NCBI GenBank assembly: GCA_900073065.1
Contig: FJOG01000117.1
Coordinates: forward strand, 1 to 19,638
DNA length: 19,638 bases
Origin: Phialocephala subalpina
Taxonomy: Eukaryota; Ascomycota; Leotiomycetes; Helotiales; Mollisiaceae
Direction: 5' to 3'
Below are positions 8,563 to 17,332 of the stretch, piece after piece (position 1 is the first letter of the stretch; the number at the start of each line of letters is the position of its first letter). A program made the translations under genes and the position numbers. The notes under the pieces are model-generated. The model was not told where the DNA came from. It did no database searches and saw only the letters and a program-made list of their open reading frames with translations.

Positions 8563-9049
8563 GCTGTGATGTGGTGATGGAGAGATGTAACGAAGGCAAC
8601 AATTTTTCAGGATCTTTCTGAAGTTTACAGCTCCTGTCGGCCTCCATCCATGGGGTAGTGGAGCTCACTGTGCCATTTTGCCATCGGCGTCGGCTCCCTC
8701 CAGCGACGATTTATAATATAAAAAACGCTTGGCGTCAGCAACACCCCGCACCCCGCCACCATATGACTCCGCGCTTATCTTCTTGATATCTCTTCAGCTG
8801 CGGAAAAGTAAAGTCGCCGTTTGGATGCCTAAACGATTGGGACCTTTTGATTAGCCAACACCCCTCGCAAAACGCCCTTCGTCAGACATCAGTTTAAACG
8901 TGCTGTTTCGTTGTACCTAAAGGGATATATACATCCGCTAAAGGGATATATATATCCGTTAGCGCCTTCATTTTCCTGATATATTCTCCACACCCAACTT
9001 ACCTCTGCTTCTTTTCCAAGACGCATATAGAAACCTTTCATTCCAAGTC
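8563..9049. other. Intergenic, with a repeated palindromic element
   Basis: No gene seen. It contains AT-rich patches (about 8710-8725) and the tandem/palindromic element at 8917-8964. It should contain the promoter of the peroxiredoxin-like gene, but I see no clear signal. Confidence 0.5.
8917..8964. repeat. Two 21-bp tandem copies ending in a palindrome
   Basis: Copies at 8917-8937 and 8938-8958 (CTAAAGGGATATATAYATCCG) differ at one base. The second copy with its flanks forms an imperfect palindrome at 8936-8964, from CGCTAA through GGATATATATATCC to TTAGCG. The flank TTAGCGCC also occurs at 2670-2677 beside another inverted repeat. It may be a worn MITE end or a binding-site pair. Confidence 0.6.
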
Positions 9050-9744
9050 TTGTCTTTGGTCAAAGAACTCTCATCAATTTCTGCCAGCTTGCCGGGTCCT
9101 CCCGAATCAGTCCAAGCAGTACATTCCTTGAGAGTCGATTTCCAGAAATCGTTTGACCGATCCGCTGCAAAAAAGACCGTAAAGACCTGCTTAAATCTTC
9201 TTCTAAAGAAACTCTGCTGACGGTATTAATAGGGAGACTCACTCCCACCGTTCTCCCTGCCCAACGCGGTCGGCAAAGAGATCTCATCCACCGACCTCCT
9301 CTCCCAAGGTCCCCTCATCATAACATTCTACCGCGGATCATGGTGTCCCTTCTGCAACCTCGCCTTGCGCTCGTTGCAGTTGCACCTTGCCAAATTCAAA
9401 GCCAAAGGCGTAACACTCGTTGCTGTCTCTCCTCAACTCCCTACCATATCTCTGTCAACTAAAGAGAAGCATGACTTGGCATTCGAAGTCCTCAGCGATG
9501 TCGGCAACGTCTACGCCACTAGACTCGGCCTCCTGTACCCGCAGCCGCGGTCCTCTTTCAGCCAGTGTTGGAAAGCGTCGGTATTGATATCAAGAAACAT
9601 AATGGCGATGATTCTTTTGCTGTGCCGGTTACGGCGACGCTTTTGGTTGATCAGAGTGGAAGGGTTAGGGATGCGTTTGTGGAGCCGGATTGGCATAAAC
9701 GGTTAGAGACGAGTGACGCGCTTGCATGGGTGGATCAGTTGTAA
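9050..9744 (+). pseudogene. AhpC/TSA peroxiredoxin-like protein (start codon lost, frameshifted)
   Basis: Thioredoxin-fold peroxidase family that reduces peroxides through a reactive cysteine. The first exon (9050-9178) reads 'SLVKELSSISASLPG...DFQKSFDRSAAKKT'. An intron at 9179-9232 (GTAAAG donor, CTGAC branch, TAG acceptor, 54 nt) joins it in frame to 'GDSLPPFSLPNAVGKEISS'. The core 'FYRGSWCPFCNLALRSLQ' carries the Cys-Pro-Phe-Cys site at 9344-9355, followed by 'SPQLPTISLSTKEKHDLAFE' and 'VLSDVGN'. At about 9548 (CCGCGG) the frame shifts by -1, and the expected end 'NGDDSFAVPVTATLLVDQ' to 'ALAWVDQL' runs to TAA 9742-9744. There is no in-frame ATG; TTG at 9050 sits where the family's first Met would fall. 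I call it a pseudogene, but a sequencing error plus an upstream mini-exon could make it functional. The 3' end faces the HET gene, 81 bp away. Confidence 0.75.
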
Positions 9745-9825
9745 ACATTGGGAGGGTGAAAAGGAAGGTGAGGAAGGGAGAAGGGTTGAGCGGAACAAAC
9801 AAAAGATGGAAAATGTAACAGATCA

Positions 9826-11442
9826 TTAAGATTCATTGGAAGGTGGCTCGTTGTTGGGTTTAGGAATCGGTTCTTCACCAGGGATGTGCCTATAAGCCCC
9901 CGGATTATGTCTGACTTCCACAGACCGGCCACGTATTCGTGGCTTTGAATCGCGTTGCCGAATATTCGGGCAAGACCTGAAATTGCCACAAGCCGATTGC
10001 TGATATATTTCAACTTTCTCGGAGTGTATTCCTCGATGAGGTCGTACCATAAGCGAAACGTTTCCCGTTTCGACAGTAAGGGATTGTCCGAACTGCTTGG
10101 TAAATAGTCTGGAAACCTTTTGAATTTCATAAATGTCTCCAACCTCCAAAACCATGCAGATCCAGGCGGCATGTTATCGGAGTATGCCCAAGATTTATCG
10201 ATCTCGTCTTGTAGACTTTTCGTTACACCTCTTTCGAATCTCTGTTCTCGGCAACATTTCCAGATCATTTGAGAGGATGTGTAGAGAAGAAGTCGACTAG
10301 GAAGTAAGCCTTCTTGCATTGTCCATCCTCTTTTGCTCCACGGCCAATTGAGTTCGTCTTTGTCCTCGTCCCAGTGTGGTGAGAAGAACACGCCAGCAGC
10401 GCGCTTGATGTTGGTCGATTCTCCGGCAAGATCCAAATGACATGGAATGGGACAATACTGTAACTCGCGTTCCTTCAGAAATCCACCCCTGACAGAGTTT
10501 GAGCTGGCAACAACAAGAGTGACCGTTGACCCCCCGTAGATGTCTTTCATTTTGAAGCCTGCTTATTCCAGTCTTGTGATTCATTGTCTTGATTAATGCA
10601 CAGTGCATCAATCCAAATGTACGGTATTTCTAGAGCTCGAGTGACCAAGATGGCATCCTGGATCGTGGGATCGAAGTCGTCCAAAGGGACTCCACTCCTC
10701 AGTCTATCCAAAGAGTCCGTAGTTAGCTTGATCGAAGGTTCACCTCCCCAGCAGTAGCTTAGAGATAACCATTTTAGATGTTGAAAACCAGGGGAGGTCT
10801 TCACCAGCAACGGATTCTCAGTTTCGGTGCCGACACTGATCAACCGTTTTGGCGGCTTCTGAAATTCAGTAGGGGGTTTGCAAGAGTCATGGTTCTTCGA
10901 ACAGTCTCTTAACCAGCCAGAAGCGATTGCGAGACATGCTTTTGAGCCAGGGTCTTTCTCCATCGTTCTTAGAATCAGCAGCGAATTGTCCTCTTTTACC
11001 TTGCAAAGCCGAAAGAGTTCATTGACTCCAGACCAGTATTAGTCTCCATCGCAGAATTTGGTAAAAGTCATCACTTACCATCAGCTTCATTCATATACAT
11101 ATCAAGGCCGCATAGTTTAATCAATCCTTCCTTACTATCAAAACACGCTTCAATATTGCTGTCAAATGCACGGAACACGATCGGCAAACCCCTGGCGTCT
11201 TCCGCATCAGCGACTTTTCTTTTCTCAAAGGCCTGGAATAACATTTTGCACATATTACAATCTCCGCTTGATTTCTCGATTTCGAAAATGTCCCTGTGGT
11301 ACTCAACCCTGGCTGATTTGCCGGACGGGAGCAGGGAATCATAATCGTCGCCATTATCGTCTTGTCTATCTTGATAGTGTTGAAAGCAAGCGATGAGCAG
11401 AGGACGAAAGTCTATACTTCTGCATGTCGCGCACAAGGTCAT
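9826..11442 (-). pseudogene. HET-domain (heterokaryon incompatibility) protein, frameshifted and apparently short at the C-terminus
   Basis: HET proteins act in fungal self/non-self recognition. Start taken at ATG 11442-11440; the open frame extends six bases further only to a TTG. Exon 1 (11442-11079) has an N-terminal Cys motif 'CATC' and 'CNMCKMLF'. An intron at 11078-11026 (GTAAGT, CTAAT branch, 53 nt, phase 1) leads to exon 2, which opens with 'VNELFRLCKV'. HET signatures follow: 'LSLSYCWGG', 'TIQDAILVTRALEIPYIWID', 'ALCINQDNE', then 'MKDIYGGS' and 'RGWTMQEGLLPSR'. Between 'NKQASK' and 'MKDIYGGS' the frame slips -1 at a run of four A (10550-10553). A second -1 slip at five G (9897-9901) replaces a spurious tail with 'AYRHIPGEEPIPKP' and a TAA at 9828-9826. 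Even so the C-terminal region is much shorter than usual for this subfamily. Broken as written; both slips could also be homopolymer errors. Confidence 0.78.
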
Positions 11443-11877
11443 TTTCAACGATCACTGAAATAAATGGCATAAAGGCAGTCGAGTAGTATATGGGGTGTCA
11501 GATGAGGGTAAAAGCCAAGAAAAGGACAGCTGGTGTAGATGGAAAACTGCCAATTTCAGCACTTTGTGTGTGGTATTGGATGGTGGAATGCAGACCAATC
11601 TTTATGTGATCAATGCAACAGTACAGGAAATAGGGAAATCGATGGAAAATTCCTGATATTCGCTTAAGAAATGACGCATTTAACAGCATTGGTGGCATTT
11701 GCTGACCTCATCCAATCAGTATATTGCTGGTGCTTGTGGTTGTTTGCCTGCGTGGCCTGAGGCAGAAGCTGAGAATCAATCACGTCATCTTCCCCCATCT
11801 CCCATGCCAGGTCAGCTTCCTCAAAAGCCGAATCATTTAACAACCAAGCTCGGACAAACAAAGCATCAGCCGCAGTC
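11443..11877. other. Divergent promoter region between HET and RBR genes
   Basis: No gene is called. A 71-codon minus-strand frame (11664-11879) ends opposite the RBR start codon and has no family resemblance. I see no TATA box or clear operator. Confidence 0.45.
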
Positions 11878-13246
11878 ATGGCCCACGTTGATCCTTTCCT
11901 CCAATTCGACGACGAAAGCTTTGCTCTGGAGCTTCAACTCGAAGAGATTGGAGCTCAGCGCAAGCTTCAATCCGGCAAATGGACTGAATATAATCCTCCA
12001 GACTTTGCATTAGCATTCGATGATTTCGCGGCCGAGCTGAAGAGGGCGATTGTTCTGGTCGGGGACCTGAAGTTCGCTCACAGCATTGCTAGAGCCGTTG
12101 ATTCTGATGCTGTGGCTATCGAAGAATCGAGGCTCGAGGAGACACAGTCGGTTCAAGATCGAGACTTTGCCCTAAGCTTAAATGAAGATGAAAATCTGCC
12201 ATCCCAGGATGTTACGAATCTAGCGCAGATGTCTTGCCTCGGAGCGGAGTCGGTCGACTGGGATGATGTCCTGCGAGCTATAGAAGCCTCGACTTTCAGC
12301 AACGAGTCCAGTAGCACCGCTGCGGGCCCTTCGGTCCATTACTCTCTCCGCCAGAGAGCTGTCCTTGAGCACTTGCTACAACTCAAAGTTCAATGCAGTG
12401 TCTGTGGAGAAGCCGTTTATCCTCATTTCGCCGTGCGTTTGGTGTGTAGTGATACATATTGCAAGCCGTGCCTCAAGTCTTTTTTCTTGCGTGTTACTAA
12501 GGACGAAAGCCTTATCCCACCAAAATGTCACCGCCAACCGATTGACATCTCGACCATCAAAGAAGACTTCTTGGTCTGGAATTTACTAGCACGGATAGAA
12601 TCTACTGTGCTGATCCAGATTGCGCCAAGTTTATTCCCATGCCGCAGCGAACAGCAGATTGCGCCTCCTGTGAGCCCTCATATCGAAACACCATTTCACC
12701 GCATCCAAAACAGGGCTTCCAACCTTGCTCATCCGCGAAATTGATAAGGCTCTGCCTTGCTTCATCTGCTGGACATCGCCCCTCATGTGCTAATGCTTTG
12801 CAATGCATATAAGTTCCAGCACTACAGGCCTGTGACCACATGACGTGAGTGATACTAACCTACTAGCCATCGTACAAGCATAAGCTGATGCATATCACAG
12901 TTGCAGATGCAGTGCCGAGTTCTGCTACAGATGTGGAGTAAAGTGGAAGGAGTGCCCATGCGGTGACTGGGTGCCGGAACTACTCGATCGAAGAGCCCAG
13001 CAAATTGTTGACAGAGAAGCTCAATTGCCCCTAGCACCTGCTATTCGTCAATAGCGTGTCGTGGCTATGGCACAGGAACTACAAGCCAACTATGAGTGCG
13101 ACCATAGTGGCAAGTTCACTAAACTTGAAGGATCGCGCCGCGGCAAGGTCTGCGAGATTTGTGGTACAAGACATCGCAAGTACATCTTGTCCTGCAAACG
13201 TTGGCACATGCTAGCCTGCGAAGACTGCCGACGCCATAGACTGTAG
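11878..13246 (+). pseudogene. RBR-type (RING-IBR-RING) E3 ubiquitin ligase, broken by frameshift, internal inversion and stop
   Basis: RBR ligases accept ubiquitin from an E2 on a cysteine in RING2. The ATG at 11878 opens an acidic N-terminus of about 170 residues. RING1 follows: C173-x2-C176, C190-x-D192-x2-C195-x2-C198, C217-H218; the usual His at 192 is Asp. 'KDESLIPPKCHRQPI' is the standard family block. Near 12570-12579 the frame slips -1 and continues as 'EFTSTDRIYCADPDCAKFIP' (IBR start) to 'ADCASCE'. Bases 12674-12830 are inverted (separate entry). The plus strand resumes at 12831 with 'CDHMT', an intron at 12845-12900 (GTGAGT, CTAAC, 56 nt), then 'CRCSAEFCYRCGVKWKECPC'. A TAG at 13052-13054 interrupts; the same frame then continues to the family's Cys-rich tail ('YECDH', 'CEICGT', 'CEDCRRHRL') ending at TAG 13244-13246. 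The gene cannot make a full protein as written. Confidence 0.82.
12674..12830 (-). other. 157-bp inverted segment inside the RBR gene
   Basis: The minus strand of this segment is open and reads as the missing IBR and start of RING2: 'ACSAGTYMHCKALAHEGRCP', 'ADEARQSLINFADEQGWKPC' and 'FGCGEMVFRYEG'. The plus strand has no family resemblance here. Re-inverting it joins 'CASCE' to 'ACSAGT' on the left and 'YEG' to 'CDHMTCRC' on the right, both in frame with no base gained or lost. The left junction completes a Glu codon and the right one falls exactly between codons. Breakpoint homology is only two bases (AG/CT), so position is uncertain by one base at either end. One expected Cys (the 'TC..CK' motif) is Tyr. 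Confidence 0.85.
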
Positions 13247-13616
13247 GCCCTCTAATATTTCATCATTAAAGAAAAAGCCCCGTCAAAACAGGCATTATCC
13301 AGAAGCAGTATTTCTCCGCATGAAGTTTTGGGCAGCTGGAATGCAATTTGATCTCTTCTGTCCAGCTTTTGATACTTAGTGGGTGAGTGAAGTCGGATTT
13401 CATTGACAGGACAAAAAATAGATCGTTTGGACGTTTGTGGAAGAAGGGGTTTGGATGGTTTAATATTTGCAAATTAATTCGAACAATCCGAGGTATAACA
13501 ACTGACTGTTCCTCCTCTGCCGTCACCTGCGCCTTCTATTGTGTACATGTGTCCATGAGGTTCTCGGAGACTATTGCCCAGTAAGGCACAATGACACCTT
13601 CAAAAGAAACATTATC
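13247..13616. other. Intergenic, nothing supported
   Basis: This lies between the end of the RBR gene and the stop of the minus-strand DUF3435 remnant. Two short open frames (13266-13526 minus, 13387-13584 plus) show no family pattern. Confidence 0.5.
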
Positions 13617-14144
13617 CTATTTGATGTAAATAGGATCCCGAAGTGTAATGCCATGAACTGTTACCACGTGATTCTTGAAAAGATTGACGTTGTTGATTTG
13701 CACACCCTCAGACTGGCACAAGGGATGATAACAAATAACCTTCTCGTCAGGGCCTAGATGTTTCAAGTGAACATTCTTAATGTGGTCCATTATATGGGAG
13801 ACGCGGCGAAACGAGCGAACCTGCTTTTTATAAGGATATTTTTCGTTACCAACGCAGAATATGCATTGCTTCTCGTTGTAGAGAAGGGGGATCTCGACCG
13901 GCGAAGGGGAGAGGTCTGGACGTGGACATTCCTCCTTGATGGGTGCCTCATAAACTTAAATGGGTCGCTGCTTTTGAGTCTCCTGCTTAGACGCAAGTGC
14001 GACCATGAGATTGATAGCGCGAACCTTGCAGGTAACAAAATCCTTCATTTCGAGATTCGTGGAGAAGTCACAGAGGATCCGCTGCAGCTGGGTTCGCTCC
14101 TCGAGTTGATGTTCAACGACAGGCTCGACGTACACATCAGCCAC
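13617..14144 (-). pseudogene. C-terminal remnant of a DUF3435/'FluG-domain' family protein
   Basis: One minus-strand frame reads 'YVEPVVEHQLEERTQLQRIL', 'CDFSTNLEMKDFVTCKV' and 'RAINLMVALASKQE', then a TAA (13958-13956). The same frame then continues 'EAPIKEECPRPDL', 'EKQCIFCVGNEKYPY', 'VRSFRRVSHIMDHIKNVHLK', 'VICYHPLCQSEGV' and 'LFKNHVVTVHGITL', to TAG 13619-13617. These are the closing segments of fungal FluG/DUF3435 proteins, with a C2H2-like tail (Cys pairs and His pairs intact). The internal TAA fits a CAA-to-TAA change, as RIP makes. Above 14144 the homology stops abruptly, so the main domain is missing. DUF3435 is the family of Starship captain recombinases, but without the catalytic domain I cannot say this was a captain. 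It is better preserved than the copy at 1-553 and faces it. Confidence 0.78.
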
Positions 14145-14227
14145 GTACGGATACGGTACTATACAACACAGGACTTTTGCTAAAAGAAATCTTCTCCTCT
14201 ACAAGCACAATCCGCCTCTCTGCAGTC

Positions 14228-14521
14228 TATCGACTGTCGACGGGTGGCAGAGGCGTTCAAAGGATGATACAGTCTGCACTTACACTTGCGATGGTTCTCG
14301 GCGATTTCTCTAAGGCTGCAGAGCTTGAGGCCTTGGAAGCTGAGATGAAATGTCGTATCAAAGGCATGCAGCTCAACAAAAACTTCCGAGAGAATAGGCT
14401 GGACGAGCAACTTTAAGAAATTTGTAAGATGCGGAAAGATCTTGATAGAAGAGAGGAGGAGGCGATAACAACGATGCTACGAGAAGATAAGGAGAACAGG
14501 TTGCTCATAGGAACTACTTGA
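14228..14521 (+). pseudogene. Decayed coiled-coil coding fragment of unknown family
   Basis: The plus strand reads a strongly helical, charged stretch: 'MIQSALTLAMVLGDF', 'AAELEALEAEMKCRIKGMQL', 'NFRENRLDEQL', TAA (14414-14416), then 'EICKMRKDLDRREEEA' and 'MLREDKENRLL', ending at TGA 14519-14521. The TAA fits a mutated CAA. It follows directly where the opposite-strand DUF3435 homology ends. I do not recognise the family. The minus-strand frames through the same bases show no such periodicity. Confidence 0.4.
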
Positions 14522-14529
14522 GCGATTAA

Positions 14530-16080
14530 TAAATGACCTGAAGACACCCGGAGAAAATCTAAGGTTAGAGACAGCTTATTAAGCTGTAAATGCAGAGATG
14601 GCGTTGTTAATGTGATCAATTGGCTATAGGGGAGCTTATTATGTCTAATCGTGATTAGAGATACGTTGTTTAGAGTTAATATATGACTTGTAGTATTTTC
14701 AGCGAGCGCGGCCTCGCCTAAAGATACTCTCGTCTTTGTATCGCTATTGTTAGCGTGAGGTGGCTTTGGGGGTGTTCTCGGCGGAGTTAAAGGCATTTTA
14801 GTATATAGCGAGGCACTCGGATCTCTCTCTTGGATAAGAGGGGGTCGTGGCCAAACTGTAGATGTCGAAGCTTGAGTTGATAGATTCTTAGAAACGGACG
14901 ATGAAGACTAGTGCGCAAGTGGTAGTACGATACTTTTATTTGGAAAGTGATATTGCTTTTTCTTTGATTTCGAAGCCTTTCGGACCTTGATATTTAGGGC
15001 TGCTTTTAATCAGGTTAAAATGCGATTAAACTCTCCGTAATACTCTATTGGAACGTTTAATTAGTCTAATAGGGTCCATTTGTTATAAAGCTTATCGTGT
15101 GTTCGAGTATATAGAAGTTGCTATAAAAGAAAAAGAAGAGATTACATAAGTAATAAGTACTTTTATTAGAGCAAATAAATCTCGGTCGCTAATAATATAA
15201 ATAAAGCTTATAAAAGAAGAGGAGTTATATCTCAACGTGAACTTTCTAAGGTGATTCTTAGAGAGAAGCGAGTATTTAAATCTAAAAAGGCTTCATTTAA
15301 ACGTTTTGAAATATGCGGCATATTTTGTCTCTCGCAATATAAATAAGCTCGAACGTAATAAAGTAATAATCGCTTAATTTACTAATGGCTTTTGGCAAGT
15401 ACTACTTTAAAGATAATTCTAGTATCGAGCTTTAAAGAGCTGCACTAAAAGTAGCTAAAAGGAATTCGTGGGCTTGTTTGACGATCTTTCTAATTACTTC
15501 GTATACTTTGTTTATCTCCGCGTAGAAGTTTAATATGCCTTTTAGCTTAGTAAATAAAATGTGTAAAGCTCGTACTTTATTTCTACTAGCCTTTAAACTA
15601 CTTTTTGTTAACTTTGATCTAACTTTGATAAACTTATTATTAATCGTCTTATATAATTAAATAATAAAAACTAATTTTTTAATAGTCTTTTAAATCTTTT
15701 TATATTGTGATCGTAATCATAATAAGATCCGATATAAGTCTAAAACAACGATTTATCGAAAAAGAGCCTTGGTGTTTTTAGCTTTCGAATTCTCTAAAAA
15801 GTAAATCGATTACATTTTAGAACTTAGTTGAGATATCGACCTTGCCGCGCAGTTTGCTTTAAGATTTTCGCAAGCGTTATAAACTCTCGTATAATTGCCG
15901 AGAGATCCCTAGTATTTAATGCTATTCGAATCGTAATTCCTTTTTCGTTGTAGTATTCTTTAACGCAAATAGTTATAACTTTTAAGCTTTTATTCGAGGT
16001 AGCTGATAGAAATGCCAGGTTGCTCGCAATCTCGTTCTCTCGCGAGATGCTCAGATGACGCGTTTAGTCTACCTTAGGGA
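14530..16080. other. AT-rich, RIP-worn non-coding stretch
   Basis: Many TTAA and TAAA steps, few CpA, and isolated CpG are the look of RIP-mutated repeat DNA. A minus-strand open frame at 14413-14796 starts with a Pro/Thr-rich 'MPLTPPRTPPKPPHANNSDT' stretch that loosely recalls fungal DNA-transposon proteins, but nothing conserved follows. I could not identify the original element. Confidence 0.5.
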
Positions 16081-17332
16081 CGGTAAGGTTCTCGCTTGGC
16101 ACCTTAGGGAGTTCATTTAGCTTTCCGAGACGGCTGATCGTTTGCTGTAATTGCAGGCAGGTGATCACACCTCCCCACATCGTTGTTTCCATGATCCTCT
16201 CTTCTCAGTGACCTGCTTCGTTGGCCACGCCAAGACATGGTCAGGTCATAGTAGGTATGATACGGGCGGTTGTGAAAAGGCAAGGTACTTGGAGAGAGGT
16301 ACGAGGAGGGTTGAGGTTCAATAGAAATCTGCTCTGCAATGTGGACCTGCATAGTGACCGAGAAACGGGAGGGCAAAGCCTAGTAGGATTCTATTGGTCT
16401 CTGCAAGTTCGGTAAAAACCTGCTGGTCTCTGTGATGACCGACACTTCTACTGAGCGTACAGAAGACCAATAGAATTCTACCAGGCTTCGTAATTTCTAA
16501 GATGTTTCCGGGAAACCTCTATATGAATCTGGCCTGGTAGAATTCTACCAGGTCTGCAAACGTTATGGGCTGTTTGTCTTTTGTTCTTTTAGAATGTAAC
16601 CTCTTTTCCTTGGGGGTGCTGGGAAGTCATCTGCCCTTGCATATAGTAGAATTCGAAATCGGCTTCAGTTCCAAACCCTCAATGATTTTTAAGTTAACCC
16701 ATTTTTCTAGATAGACTAGTACTATTGGGGCTAGCTAGATCCTAGACCTTGCATTAGCCTATCCGGTGCTAGCCACACTTACCCGTGTTGCTAACTCAAT
16801 CAAAGCAAGCTGACTTGAAAATGAAGTTTACCTAAGGATTAAGGTTAGAACGTCCGAAAAGTGCCAAAAGCTCGAACACTACCAAATCAGCAGATCGAAG
16901 GAGATTTTGGCTGCTAAACTTCTGATCCCTCGATTCACATTGGCTATTCTGGTTCTCTAATTCATCCTATTTGTGCTTCCTTATATACTTTCGTACCAAG
17001 ATACTATACGCGCTCAAGAGAATAAGCAAATGCGTAGTCTAGAGTAAGCAGGCGGTTTCGACTCTTTAATCGAGATGCTCTCTTAGCGACAAGAACAAAT
17101 CATGGCTCAATCGAGCGTAAATTCCGAATATCCTAGAGAGCCAGCTATAAAATTCATGCGGTGACCCCTAGCGATTGGCAGGTCTACGCACTTGCAGTGA
17201 TGCACAGCGATGCCAATATCGCCGCGAGGCTATCGTCTCAATTCAACAAATAACCTCGCATGCATACCGACTTGATGGCTTAATACTACCGAGAACCTCT
17301 CTCCTTTTAGGTCTTTTACATCTGGTCGAATA
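16081..17332. other. Non-coding stretch of ordinary composition with foldback repeats
   Basis: No supported gene. The small open frames at 16113-16376 (-) and 16221-16415 (+) have no family pattern. The foldback cluster at 16378-16552 is the only structure I see. The right end should include the lost promoter of the NLR pseudogene. Confidence 0.5.
16378..16552. repeat. Foldback/MITE-like inverted repeat cluster
   Basis: 16378-16400 and 16464-16486 are inverted copies matching at 21 of 23 positions (GCCTGGTAGAATTCTATTGGTCT type), separated by 63 bp. A related 20-bp perfect palindrome, CCTGGTAGAATTCTACCAGG, lies at 16533-16552. Three related arms in 175 bp suggest a small non-autonomous transposon or nested insertion. 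Confidence 0.65.

Noticed and set aside
9060..9287. Minus-strand frame across the peroxiredoxin first exon and intron
   Set aside because: The plus strand gives family-like coding with a well-formed intron; the minus frame shows no family pattern.
11664..11879. 71-codon minus-strand frame opposite the RBR start
   Set aside because: It looks mildly protein-like, but it lies antisense to the RBR upstream region and start codon and has no homologue I recognise.
13758..14183. 141-codon plus-strand frame
   Set aside because: The opposite strand of the same bases encodes clear DUF3435/FluG sequence, so this is its shadow.
14413..14796. Minus-strand Pro/Thr-rich frame as a transposase N-terminus
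   Set aside because: Only the first 20 or so residues are suggestive; no helix-turn-helix or DDE motif follows.
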